Shown here: positions 56,032 to 64,000 of the stretch, one piece after another
Position numbering within the stretch: the stretch's first letter is position 1
Layout: each line of letters begins with the position of its first letter
Assembly: GCF_009223885.1 (NCBI RefSeq)
Contig: NZ_CP045144.1
Location: 558,001 to 622,000, forward strand
DNA from: Ancylobacter sp. TS-1
GTDB taxonomy: Bacteria > Pseudomonadota > Alphaproteobacteria > Rhizobiales > Xanthobacteraceae
Direction: 5' to 3'
DNA: 64,000 bases
Program-made: the position numbers and the translations under genes
Notes under the pieces: model-generated
The model's input: only the letters and a program-made list of their open reading frames with translations
What the model was told of the DNA's origin: nothing
The model's database searches: none

Positions 56032-56421
56032 ATGGCTAAAGAAGTTGCCCGTATCAAGCGCCGCGAGCGCAAGAACATCGCCTCCGGCGTCGCGCATGTG
56101 AACGCGTCGTTCAACAACACCATGATCACCATCACCGACGCGCAGGGCAACACCATTGCCTGGTCTTCGGCCGGCGCCATGGGCTTCAAGGGTTCGCGCA
56201 AGTCGACGCCGTACGCGGCGCAGGTCGCTGCCGAGGATTGCGCCCGCAAGGCCGCCGATCACGGCATGCGCACCATCGAGGTCGAGGTGTCGGGTCCCGG
56301 TTCCGGCCGTGAGTCGGCGCTGCGCGCCTTCCAGGCCGCGGGCTTCACCGTGACGTCGATCCGCGACGTTACGCCGATCCCGCACAATGGCTGCCGTCCG
56401 CGCAAGCGTCGGCGCGTCTGA
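56032..56421 (+). CDS. rpsK: 30S ribosomal protein S11
   Basis: A 129-residue S11 ([29 protein letters not shown]) with [17 protein letters not shown] and the end [11 protein letters not shown]. It contacts mRNA near the E site. It lies 117 bases after rpsM; rpoA follows after 129 with a small inverted repeat (56,430-56,447) between. Confidence 0.97.
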   Translation: MAKEVARIKRRERKNIASGVAHVNASFNNTMITITDAQGNTIAWSSAGAMGFKGSRKSTPYAAQVAAEDCARKAADHGMRTIEVEVSGPGSGRESALRAFQAAGFTVTSIRDVTPIPHNGCRPRKRRRV

Positions 56422-56550
56422 CGCTATTCATCCAGCGGCGCTCCGAGCGCCGCAGGGGCCGCTGCGTTTGGCATTACCTAACCGGCCGAGGCCGGGGACG
56501 GGGGTGCCGGCCAGGGTGTCCGGGGCACCGTCGAAACCAAGGGTGACGTC

Positions 56551-57567
56551 GTGATTCAGAAGAACTGGCAAGAGCTGATCAAGCCCGAGAAGCTTGAGGT
56601 CGCGGTCGGCGGCGACCCGAAGCGCCTTGCGACCGTGATCGCCGAGCCGCTTGAGCGTGGCTTCGGCCAGACGCTCGGCAACGCGCTGCGCCGCATCCTG
56701 CTGTCCTCGCTCCAGGGCGCGGCGGTGACGTCGGTGCATATCGATGGCGTGCTGCACGAGTTCTCCTCGATCCCGGGCGTGCGCGAGGATGTCACCGACA
56801 TCATCCTCAACATCAAGGACATCGCTATCAAGATGGCCGGCGATGGCCCGAAGCGGATGGTGGTGAAGAAGCAGGGTCCGGGCGTCGTCACTGCCGGCGA
56901 CATCCAGACGGTCGGCGACGTGCAGGTGCTGAACCCCGAGCTGGTGCTCTGCACGCTCGACGACGGCGCCGAGATCCGCATGGAGTTCACCGTCGACACC
57001 GGCAAGGGCTACATCGCGGCCGACCGCAACCGTCCCGAGGACGCGCCGATCGGCCTGATCCCGGTCGACAGCCTCTACTCGCCGGTCAAGAAGGTCTCCT
57101 ACAAGGTCGAGAACACCCGTGAGGGCCAGATCCTCGACTATGACAAGCTGACCCTGACGATCGAGACCAACGGTTCGGTCACGCCCGAGGACGCGCTCGC
57201 CTATGCCGCGCGCATCCTGCAGGACCAGCTTGAGATCTTCGTGAACTTCGAGGAGCCCAAGCGCGAGACCGAGAGCCCGGCCATCCAGGAGCTGCCCTTC
57301 AACCCGGCGCTGCTGAAGAAGGTGGACGAGCTGGAACTGTCGGTGCGTTCGGCCAACTGCCTGAAGAACGACAACATCGTCTACATCGGCGACCTGATCC
57401 AGAAGACCGAGGCGGAGATGCTCCGTACCCCGAACTTCGGCCGCAAGTCGCTGAACGAGATCAAGGAAGTTCTCGCTTCCATGGGCCTGCACCTCGGCAT
57501 GGAAGTGCCGGGCTGGCCGCCCGAGAACATCGAGGATCTCGCCAAGCGGTTCGAAGATCACTACTGA
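56551..57567 (+). CDS. rpoA: DNA-directed RNA polymerase alpha subunit
   Basis: A 338-residue alpha subunit from a GTG start. The N-terminal dimer domain holds [18 protein letters not shown]; the C-terminal domain (about 262-338) has the UP-element binding segment [43 protein letters not shown]. Gap to rplQ is 73 bases. Confidence 0.98.
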   Translation: MIQKNWQELIKPEKLEVAVGGDPKRLATVIAEPLERGFGQTLGNALRRILLSSLQGAAVTSVHIDGVLHEFSSIPGVREDVTDIILNIKDIAIKMAGDGPKRMVVKKQGPGVVTAGDIQTVGDVQVLNPELVLCTLDDGAEIRMEFTVDTGKGYIAADRNRPEDAPIGLIPVDSLYSPVKKVSYKVENTREGQILDYDKLTLTIETNGSVTPEDALAYAARILQDQLEIFVNFEEPKRETESPAIQELPFNPALLKKVDELELSVRSANCLKNDNIVYIGDLIQKTEAEMLRTPNFGRKSLNEIKEVLASMGLHLGMEVPGWPPENIEDLAKRFEDHY

Positions 57568-57640
57568 GCATTGAACGCGGCATTCGAGCCGCACAACAAC
57601 CTCTCGGCTCGGAAGCCGTCGCACGTTAGGATAAGTCACC

Positions 57641-58069
57641 ATGAACCACGGCAAGGCATATCGCCGGTTCAACCGGACCGCGGAACACCGCAAGGCCATG
57701 TTCGCCAACATGGCGCAGGCGCTCATCACCCATGAGCAGATCATCACCACCCTGCCGAAGGCGAAGGATCTTCGCCCGGTGGTGGAGAAGCTGATCACCC
57801 TCGGCAAGCGCGGCAGCCTGCACGCCCGTCGTCAGGCGATCGCCGAAGTGCGCGACGTCGCCGTCGTGCGCAAGCTCTTCGACGTGATCGGCCCGCGCTA
57901 CAAGGAGCGCAATGGCGGCTACACCCGCATCATCAAGGCTGGCTTCCGCCACGGTGATTCGGCCGCGATCGCCGTGATCGAGCTGGTCGACCGCGACGAG
58001 AGCGCCAAGGGCGCCGCCGATCTTGCCCGCCTCGAGGCCTCCAAGTCCGAGGAAGCCGCCGCCGCGTGA
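57641..58069 (+). CDS. rplQ: 50S ribosomal protein L17
   Basis: A 142-residue L17 ([26 protein letters not shown]). It ends the alpha operon. The C-terminus (SKSEEAAAA) is a short charged extension. A strong terminator follows. Confidence 0.98.
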   Translation: MNHGKAYRRFNRTAEHRKAMFANMAQALITHEQIITTLPKAKDLRPVVEKLITLGKRGSLHARRQAIAEVRDVAVVRKLFDVIGPRYKERNGGYTRIIKAGFRHGDSAAIAVIELVDRDESAKGAADLARLEASKSEEAAAA

Positions 58070-58122
58070 TCGGCGCCGCAAGGCAAGAGCTTGACGGGCA
58101 AGAGATTGCACGAGTTCGAATG

Positions 58123-58152
58123 AGGGGCGGCTGGACCGCCCCTTTTTCTTTG
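58123..58152 (+). terminator. Intrinsic terminator after rplQ
   Basis: AGGGGCGG (58123-58130) pairs with CCGCCCCT (58136-58143) around CTGGA, followed by TTTTCTTT. It closes the ribosomal-protein cluster. Confidence 0.9.
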
Positions 58153-58244
58153 GCGCGCCGCCGGAAGCACGCAAGCGCGGGCGAAATAGGCGCCGGGCGC
58201 GGCGGGGCCTTTCTCGACCGGCGGCTGCGGACTATATCTGGCGC

Positions 58245-59675
58245 ATGAAACGCTTCGCCCTGATTGCCGCCTCGCTCCTCGTCGCCGTTCCCGCGCTCGC
58301 GCAGACGCCCGCGACCGGCGGGCCGCGCGTGCCGGGCTCGCGCGCCGAGATCGGTCTCAGCTTCGCCCCGGTGGTCGCGCGCACGGCGCCGGCCATCGTC
58401 AATGTCTACGCGATGAAGACGGCGGCACGGGGCAGCAACCCGCTGCTGGACGATCCGTTCTTCCGGCGCTTCTTCGGCGATCGCGGCGGCCCGGACGTGC
58501 CGGGCTTCGACATGCCGCGCGAGCGTATCCAGCGTTCGCTCGGCTCGGGCGTGCTGGTGGACCCGTCCGGCATCGTGGTGACCAATAATCACGTCATCGA
58601 TGGTGCCGACGAGATCCGCCTGTCCCTGTCCGACAAGCGGGAGTTCGACGCCGAGGTGGTGCTGCGCGACCCGCGCACCGACATCGCCATCCTGCGCATC
58701 AAGGACGGGAAGGGCGCCTTTCCCTCGGCGACGCTCGGCTCGTCGGACGATCTTCAGGTCGGCGACATCGTGCTCGCCATCGGCAACCCGTTCGGCGTCG
58801 GTCAGACGGTGACGCAGGGCATCGTCTCCGCGCTCGCCCGCACGCAGCGCGGCATCACCGATTACGGCTTCTTCGTCCAGACCGATGCCGCCATCAATCC
58901 CGGCAATTCCGGCGGCGCGCTAGTGGACGGGGCAGGGCGCGTGGTCGGCATCAATACGGCGATCTTCTCGCGCTCGGGCGGCTCGCAGGGCATCGGCTTC
59001 GCCATCCCTGCCGACATGGTGCGCGTGGTGCTGCAATCGGCGCTGTCCGGCAGCAAGGTGGTGCGGCGGCCATGGCTGGGCGCCGACTTGCAGGAGGTGA
59101 CGCCCGACATCGCCGAGGGGCTCGACGTGGTGCGCCCGACCGGCGCGCTGGTGCAGGGCGTGCTTCCCGGCAGCCCCGCCGCCAAGGCGGGCCTGCGCGC
59201 GGGCGATCTCATCGTGGCGGTCGCCGGGCAGGAGGTCGACGATCCCGACGCCTTCGGCTTCCGCTTCGCCACGCGTCCGCTGGGCGGCACGGTCGATGTC
59301 GCGATTATCCGTCAGGGCAAGCCGGCGACGCTGCGGGTGGGGCTGGAGGCGGCTCCCGAGACGGTGCCGCGCGACGAGATCGTCCTGTCCGGGCGCTCGC
59401 CGCTGTCCGGCGCCACCGTGGTCAACCTCTCCCCGGCGGTCATGGAGGAGATGCGTACCATGGGGGCGACGAAGGGCGTGGTGATCACGGCGGTCGAGGA
59501 GGGATCGCCCGCCCAGCGCACCAGCTTCAAGCCCGGCGATGTCATCCTCGACATCAACGGCACCCCTATTGCCACGACGGCGGACCTCCAGCGCATCACC
59601 CGCACGCCCTCGCGGGCGTGGCGGGTCACGCTCCAGCGCGGCGGGCGCGTCATCTCCGCGCTCCTTCCCGGCTGA
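58245..59675 (+). CDS. HtrA/Deg-family periplasmic serine protease
   Basis: A 476-residue protease with a signal peptide (MKRFALIAASLLVAVPALAQ). The triad is His116 (VTNNHVID), Asp146 (RTDIAIL) and Ser222 (NPGNSGGAL). Two PDZ domains follow (about 275-370 and 390-475). Proteins of this type degrade or refold misfolded envelope proteins. It is close to DegQ/DegP but the exact paralogue is not certain. rarA starts 7 bases after its stop. Confidence 0.93.
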   Translation: MKRFALIAASLLVAVPALAQTPATGGPRVPGSRAEIGLSFAPVVARTAPAIVNVYAMKTAARGSNPLLDDPFFRRFFGDRGGPDVPGFDMPRERIQRSLGSGVLVDPSGIVVTNNHVIDGADEIRLSLSDKREFDAEVVLRDPRTDIAILRIKDGKGAFPSATLGSSDDLQVGDIVLAIGNPFGVGQTVTQGIVSALARTQRGITDYGFFVQTDAAINPGNSGGALVDGAGRVVGINTAIFSRSGGSQGIGFAIPADMVRVVLQSALSGSKVVRRPWLGADLQEVTPDIAEGLDVVRPTGALVQGVLPGSPAAKAGLRAGDLIVAVAGQEVDDPDAFGFRFATRPLGGTVDVAIIRQGKPATLRVGLEAAPETVPRDEIVLSGRSPLSGATVVNLSPAVMEEMRTMGATKGVVITAVEEGSPAQRTSFKPGDVILDINGTPIATTADLQRITRTPSRAWRVTLQRGGRVISALLPG

Positions 59676-59682
59676 GGCGCCC

Positions 59683-61002
59683 TTGGCCGATCTTTTCGCC
59701 AGCGCGGGAATGGAGGGGCAGGCGCCGCGCCCGCTGGCCGACCGGCTGCGTCCGCAGCGGCTCTCCGAGGTGGTCGGGCAGGAGCACCTGACCGGCGCGG
59801 ACGGCATGCTGACCCGCATGATCGCCAACCGCTCGCTCGCATCGCTCATCTTCTGGGGGCCGCCGGGCACCGGAAAGACGACGGTGGCGCGTCTGCTGGC
59901 GCGGGAGACGGACCTGCATTTCGAGCAGATCTCCGCCATCTTCACCGGCGTCGCTGACCTCAAGAAGGTGTTCGAGGCCGCGCGCGGCCGGCGCGCCATT
60001 GGGCAGGGCACGCTGCTCTTCGTCGATGAGATCCACCGCTTCAACCGCGCCCAGCAGGACGGGTTTCTCCCCGTCATGGAAGACGGCACCATCACGCTGA
60101 TCGGCGCGACGACGGAGAACCCGTCCTTCGAGCTGAACGCCGCGCTGCTTTCCCGCGCCCGCGTGCTGGTGTTCAAGGCGCTCGACGCACAGGCCATCGA
60201 GGGGCTGCTGCACCGCGCCGAGGAGATGGAAGGCCGCCGGCTTCCGCTGGAGCCGGAAGCGCGCGCCGCGCTCGCCGGCATGGCGGATGGGGACGGGCGC
60301 TATCTGCTCGGCCTCGCCGAGGAACTGCTGTCGCTGCCCGAAGGCCCCGATCTCGACGTGGCGGGCCTTGCCGCCACTATGCAGAAGCGGGCGCCGATCT
60401 ACGACAAGGGACAGGACGAGCACTACAACCTGCTCAGCTGCTTCCATAAGAGCCTGCGCGGCTCGGACGTGAACGGCGCCATGTACTGGGCGGCGCGCAT
60501 GATCACCGGCGGCGAGGATCCGGGAACGGTGTTCCGGCGCCTGTGCTGCGCGGCGTCGGAAGATGTCGGCATGGCCGATCCGCAGGCGATGCCGCAGGTG
60601 GTGGCGGCGTGGACCGCCTTCGATCGCGTCGGCTGGCCGGAGGGGCGGCTGTTCCTTGGCCAGGCCATCGCCTATGTCGCGACCGCGCCGAAGTCCAACG
60701 CCGCCTATTCCGCCTTCAACGCGGCGCTGGCGCTGGCGCAGAAGACCGGCTCCCTGCCGCCGCCCAAGCACATCCTCAACGCGCCGACCAAGCTGATGAA
60801 GGAACTCGGCTACCACGCCGGCTACCGTTACGATCACGATTATCCCGATGCGTTTTCGGGACAAGAGTTCTTTCCTGAAGAACTCGCCGGCGATTCCCGG
60901 GCAGACTTCTACACGCCGAACGAGCGCGGTTTCGAGCGCGACGTGAAGAAGCGTCTGGAATACTGGGCGCGGCTGCGCGCCGAGCGCCGGGGCGGCAAAT
61001 AG
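59683..61002 (+). CDS. rarA: Replication-associated recombination protein RarA (MgsA)
   Basis: A 439-residue AAA+ ATPase related to clamp loaders. Walker A GPPGTGKTT (59-67), Walker B LLFVDEIHRFN (111-121), sensor GATTENPSFE and the C-terminal tetramerisation region are present. It acts at stalled replication forks. I chose TTG at 59683, since the residues ADLFASAGMEGQAPRPLADRLRP match the family N-terminus and GAGG lies upstream; ATG at 59710 would lose them. Probably co-transcribed with the protease gene. Confidence 0.94.
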   Translation: MADLFASAGMEGQAPRPLADRLRPQRLSEVVGQEHLTGADGMLTRMIANRSLASLIFWGPPGTGKTTVARLLARETDLHFEQISAIFTGVADLKKVFEAARGRRAIGQGTLLFVDEIHRFNRAQQDGFLPVMEDGTITLIGATTENPSFELNAALLSRARVLVFKALDAQAIEGLLHRAEEMEGRRLPLEPEARAALAGMADGDGRYLLGLAEELLSLPEGPDLDVAGLAATMQKRAPIYDKGQDEHYNLLSCFHKSLRGSDVNGAMYWAARMITGGEDPGTVFRRLCCAASEDVGMADPQAMPQVVAAWTAFDRVGWPEGRLFLGQAIAYVATAPKSNAAYSAFNAALALAQKTGSLPPPKHILNAPTKLMKELGYHAGYRYDHDYPDAFSGQEFFPEELAGDSRADFYTPNERGFERDVKKRLEYWARLRAERRGGK

Positions 61003-61035
61003 GCAGTACGGGTACACAAGGGCGAGGGTCGTGGC

Positions 61036-61419
61036 GTGCATGGCTGGATTCTGATCTTCATCGGCGCCGGCATCGGCGGCGTGCTGCGCAACGCGGTCGG
61101 CCTCACCGCCATGCGGCTGTTCGGCATGGGCTTCCCGATCGGCACGATGGCGATCAACATCATCGGCTCACTCGTCATCGGGCTGGTCGCCGGCTGGCTC
61201 GCCTTCAAGGCCGGGGCCTCGTGGAGCATGTACGCCAAGGCCTTTGTCATCACCGGCGTGCTCGGCGGCTTCACCACCTTCTCGTCCTTCTCGCTGGAAG
61301 CGGCGATGCTGGTAGAGCGTGGCCAGTTCGGCCATGCGGCCATCTATGTGCTGGGTTCGGTCGGCCTCTCGCTCCTCGGCGTCTTCGCCGGACTGGCCGT
61401 GATGCGCGCTCTCGCGTGA
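61036..61419 (+). CDS. crcB: Fluoride channel FluC/CrcB
   Basis: A 127-residue membrane protein with four hydrophobic helices. The FluC signature is clear: GIGGVLRNAVG near the start, GTMAINIIGSLVIG (the Asn lines the pore) and GGFTTFSSFSLE. It exports fluoride down its gradient as an inverted dimer. The start is GTG at 61036. No fluoride (crcB) riboswitch was recognised in the 33-base gap. Confidence 0.93.
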   Translation: MHGWILIFIGAGIGGVLRNAVGLTAMRLFGMGFPIGTMAINIIGSLVIGLVAGWLAFKAGASWSMYAKAFVITGVLGGFTTFSSFSLEAAMLVERGQFGHAAIYVLGSVGLSLLGVFAGLAVMRALA

Positions 61420-61467
61420 CGTGGCGCCCTGTCTCGGCTATGTGCTGGGGCGAGGAGTAACCGATCC

Positions 61468-62559
61468 ATGGCCGTTGAGACTCGCCGCGTCGACCCGGAT
61501 GAAGAGGGCATGCGGCTCGACCGCTGGTTCAAGACGCATTTCCCCGACCTGTCCTTCGGCCATCTGCAGAAGCTGCTGCGCAGCGGGCAGGTGCGGGTGG
61601 ACGGTGGCCGGGTGAAGACCAATACGCGCCTTGAGTCCGGCCAGAGCATCCGCATCCCCCCGCTGGAGGAGAAGCCGCAGCTCTCCGCCGCCGACCATAT
61701 GGAGGCGGCGGAGGCGAAGGCGCGGGGCGAGGCGCCGCCGCGTCCGCCCCGGATCACGGCGGAAGACGGCGAGCACGACGTCGCCGCGCCGGCGGTGAAG
61801 CGGGCGAGTTCCGACGACAAGGACGCCCGCGCGCTGCAGGACATGACGCTCTACGAGGACCGCGACGTGCTGGTGCTCAACAAGCCCTTCGGCCTCGCCG
61901 TGCAGGGCGGCTCGGGCACCTATCGCCATGTCGACGGCATGCTGGAGGCGCTGCGCGGCACCGACGGGCAGAAGCCGCGCCTCGTCCACCGCATCGACAA
62001 GGACACCTCGGGCATCCTGCTGGTGGCCCGCACGCGGCTGGCGGCCTCGACGCTGGCCAAGACCTTTCGCTCGCGCGCGGCCCGCAAGATCTACTGGGCG
62101 CTGGTGCCTGGCGTGCCGCGTCCGGCACAGGGACGCATCTCGACCTATCTCGCCAAGGACGAGGCGGCCGAAAAGATGCGCGTCGCCCGCCATGGCGACG
62201 ACGAGGCCAGCCACGCCATCTCCTACTATGCCGTGGTCGACCATGCGGCGCAGAAGCTCGCCTGGCTGTCGCTCAAGCCGGTGACGGGGCGCACCCACCA
62301 GCTGCGCGCCCATGCCGCCCATATCGGCCATCCCATCGTCGGCGATCCGAAATATTTCAACGTCGAGAACTGGCCGCTGCCGGGCGGCTTGCAGAACCGG
62401 CTGCACCTGCTGGCGCGGCGCCTCGTCATTCCGCATCCGCGCGGCGACCGGCTGATCGACGTCTCCGCGCCGCTGCCTCCGCACATGCAGCAGAGCTGGA
62501 ACGTGCTCGGCTTCGATGCCTCGCAATACGATCCCATCGTCGACGCGCCGGAAAGCTGA
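61468..62559 (+). CDS. RluA-family pseudouridine synthase (RluC/RluD-like)
   Basis: A 363-residue enzyme that isomerises uridines in 23S rRNA. An S4 domain lies at 12-68, an unusually long charged linker (about 72-120) follows, then the catalytic domain with HRIDKDTSG (174-182; Asp178 is the nucleophile), and GRTHQLRAHAAHIGHPIVGD. It is closest to the RluC group, but the target sites cannot be fixed from sequence. It lies 48 bases after crcB. Confidence 0.9.
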   Translation: MAVETRRVDPDEEGMRLDRWFKTHFPDLSFGHLQKLLRSGQVRVDGGRVKTNTRLESGQSIRIPPLEEKPQLSAADHMEAAEAKARGEAPPRPPRITAEDGEHDVAAPAVKRASSDDKDARALQDMTLYEDRDVLVLNKPFGLAVQGGSGTYRHVDGMLEALRGTDGQKPRLVHRIDKDTSGILLVARTRLAASTLAKTFRSRAARKIYWALVPGVPRPAQGRISTYLAKDEAAEKMRVARHGDDEASHAISYYAVVDHAAQKLAWLSLKPVTGRTHQLRAHAAHIGHPIVGDPKYFNVENWPLPGGLQNRLHLLARRLVIPHPRGDRLIDVSAPLPPHMQQSWNVLGFDASQYDPIVDAPES

Positions 62560-62710
62560 CGGCTCCGCGAATCGCGAAAGCGGGCGTCCCCGGCCCGCCA
62601 TGCGGCGCGCGGAGGGCTGGAACGCGCGCGGTGCGTGGAACGGCCGATGGCGCCCGCGCGTGCAATCGGCTACGCCGTCGCGGCCTGTCATCATTTCCGG
62701 ATTCCCGACC

Positions 62711-63490
62711 ATGCCGCGCATCGTCCGCCTTGCCCTCGTTCTGGCGATGTGCGGGGGAATCGCTCCCGCACTCGCCGGGCAGGACTGCGCCGGCCGGCTC
62801 GGCACCTCGCGCGTCATGGAGGTGGACCCGGCGGGGCTTCAGGTCGGCACCAAGCATTTCCCGCAGACGCTGGACCTCGCCGACAAGGAGGTCGTGCTGA
62901 CCTTCGACGACGGCCCGCTGCCGGCGACGACGCCGGGCGTGCTGAAGGCGCTGGCGCGTGAATGCGTGCGGGCGACCTTCTTCGTCATCGGCCGCAACGC
63001 CGCCGCTCATCCCGACCTCGTGCGCCGCGAGATCGCCGAGGGGCACACGGTCGGCCATCACAGCATGACGCATCCGATGACGCTGGCCGACATGCCCTAT
63101 GACAAGGCCGTCGCCGACATCGAGAAGGGGCTGAAGGCCGATGAGCGGGCCGCCTATGGCGAGGCTGGGGCGCAGCCGCGCGTGCCGTTCTTCCGCTTTC
63201 CTGGATTCGGCTCTTCGCCGGAACTGCTGGACTATCTGAAGCGGCGCGGCATCGGCGTTTTCGGCGCCGATCTGTGGGCGTCGGACTGGAACCCGATGAC
63301 GCCGCAGGAGCAGCTCGATCTGGTGATGGCGCGCCTCGACCATGCGGGACGCGGGATCATCCTGTTTCACGACACGCGCGGCCAGACGCTGAAGATGCTC
63401 CCGGCCTTCCTCGCCGCGCTGAAGGAGAAGGGCTACCGCGTCGTCCACATCGTGCCGTCGCCGGCACGCACGGCGGCCGTGCCGCGCTGA
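62711..63490 (+). CDS. Polysaccharide deacetylase-family protein (secreted)
   Basis: A 259-residue exported protein with a signal peptide (MPRIVRLALVLAMCGGIAPALAG). NodB-fold motifs: TFDDG (64-68; metal-binding Asp67), HSMTH (117-121) for the two His ligands, and a C-terminal LFHDT segment. Members remove N- or O-acetyl groups from chitin-like or peptidoglycan glycans; the substrate is unknown. I chose ATG at 62711, since a longer frame upstream overlaps the pseudouridine synthase gene and lacks a signal. Confidence 0.9.
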   Translation: MPRIVRLALVLAMCGGIAPALAGQDCAGRLGTSRVMEVDPAGLQVGTKHFPQTLDLADKEVVLTFDDGPLPATTPGVLKALARECVRATFFVIGRNAAAHPDLVRREIAEGHTVGHHSMTHPMTLADMPYDKAVADIEKGLKADERAAYGEAGAQPRVPFFRFPGFGSSPELLDYLKRRGIGVFGADLWASDWNPMTPQEQLDLVMARLDHAGRGIILFHDTRGQTLKMLPAFLAALKEKGYRVVHIVPSPARTAAVPR

Positions 63491-63526
63491 GGCGGCGGGG
63501 CGCCGTTGAGGGCGCTGGAAACGACA

Positions 63527-63548
63527 ACGGCGACCCGAGGGTCGCCGT
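63527..63548. terminator. Hairpin between the deacetylase gene and tRNA-Leu
   Basis: ACGGCGACCC and GGGTCGCCGT form a 10-base-pair perfect stem with a very short loop. It is followed by GTGTTCC on the plus strand and GTTGTCGTTTCC on the minus strand, so it could stop both convergent transcripts. Confidence 0.55.
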
Positions 63549-63569
63549 GTGTTCCGAAACCGGAGAAAA

Positions 63570-63654
63570 TGGTGCGGTCGAGAGGACTCGAACCTCCACG
63601 GTGTTACCCACTGCCACCTCAAGGCAGCGCGTCTACCAATTCCGCCACGACCGC
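63570..63654 (-). tRNA. tRNA-Leu (anticodon GAG)
   Basis: The reverse strand gives GCGGTCG at the 5' end and CGACCGC plus A with CCA encoded. The anticodon stem CTGCC/GGCAG carries the loop TTGAGGT, giving GAG, which reads CTC and CTT. A long variable arm typical of tRNA-Leu is present. Confidence 0.97.
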
Positions 63655-63853
63655 GTCGCCAGACGCCGAACAGACCCGAAAGCTGCCCGGCGCGAGCGGG
63701 GCATCGTCTAACAGATCGAATGGGGCTCCACAAGGCCCGCGCCCGCTGCGGGTCCGCCGGCCGCTCAGGCTGTGGACAGCCACGCTCCCCGCGCATGGCG
63801 CCGCCGGTCGCGACGCAGGAGACAGCGAGCGGAGGCGTGATTATCTAGAGGCC

Positions 63854-64000
63854 ATGAACGACGCACCAGGCTCCGCTCCCGCCATCGCCCGCGATGCGCT
63901 CTCGCCGCTGCTCCTGCCCCGGCCCGGCAGCCCGCCGGTGCGCTGGCGCGTGTCGCGCGTGCCGGTCGCCTATCCCGATGCGCTGGCGACAATGGACGCG
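63854..64000 (+). CDS. lipB: Lipoyl(octanoyl) transferase LipB, N-terminal part (runs off the window)
   Basis: Only the first 49 codons are in the window. After a variable start (MNDAPGSAPAIARDALSPLL), the segment VRWRVSRVPVAYPDALATMDA matches the opening of LipB proteins, which transfer octanoyl groups from acyl-carrier protein to lipoyl domains. The catalytic Cys and Lys lie beyond the window, so the call rests on the N-terminus only. Confidence 0.75.
   Translation, partial: MNDAPGSAPAIARDALSPLLLPRPGSPPVRWRVSRVPVAYPDALATMDA

Noticed and set aside
61003..61035. Possible fluoride riboswitch before crcB
   Set aside because: The gap to rarA is only 33 bases, too short for the known motif.
63549..63848. 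Plus-strand open frame over tRNA-Leu
   Set aside because: It runs across a confident tRNA gene and intergenic sequence; no function can be supported.

Overview
The window looks like a high-GC alphaproteobacterial chromosome, most likely Hyphomicrobiales (possibly Xanthobacteraceae; the family is inference). The reasons are the order tRNA-Tyr, tRNA-Gly, tuf, tRNA-Trp, secE, nusG; a second tuf copy inside the str operon; the short 194-residue adenylate kinase; a DUF2336 protein; and CtrA-like TTAA-N7-TTAA boxes.

Region 1 (1-21,000) is accessory and housekeeping sequence with mixed strands. It starts with a cut-off ParA-family ATPase and an L,D-transpeptidase lipoprotein. A type II toxin-antitoxin pair follows, whose antitoxin appears to be a DUF7662-type domain joined to a VapB-like toxin-binding tail. 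Then come flavoenzymes, a secreted three-repeat protein, a DUF2336 protein, NAD kinase, CutA, a DUF3297 protein, a Tat-exported metallo-beta-lactamase-fold hydrolase, a small beta-barrel protein, a polyamine-type ABC transporter, a TerC-family protein, a sulfite-oxidase-like molybdoenzyme, a proline-rich membrane protein, tRNA-Thr, a duplicated Cys-repeat protein next to an OmpA-like protein, a RidA-family protein and an MHS-type MFS transporter.

Region 2 (21,100-58,150) is the translation and transcription core, almost all on the plus strand. After rlmB (minus strand) the order is tRNA-Tyr, tRNA-Gly, tuf, tRNA-Trp, secE, nusG, then a DJ-1/PfpI gene and a ribbon-helix-helix gene, then rplK-rplA, rplJ-rplL, rpoB-rpoC. 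A divergent ohr/ohrR peroxide-stress pair follows, then rpsL-rpsG-fusA-tuf, the S10 genes (rpsJ to rpsQ), the spc genes (rplN to adk) and the alpha genes (rpsM, rpsK, rpoA, rplQ). Hairpins and sigma70-like promoters sit at several operon boundaries. The two tuf genes are almost identical, which indicates gene conversion.

Region 3 (58,200-64,000) carries an HtrA/Deg protease, RarA, a FluC/CrcB fluoride channel, an RluA-family pseudouridine synthase, a polysaccharide deacetylase, tRNA-Leu and the start of lipB.

No CRISPR array, prophage, integrase or insertion sequence was seen. The least ordinary items are the fused antitoxin, the exact Cys-repeat duplication beside the OmpA gene, the operator-like palindrome between ohr and ohrR, the tuf conversion tract, and terminator-like hairpins at the S10/spc junction and ahead of rpsL.
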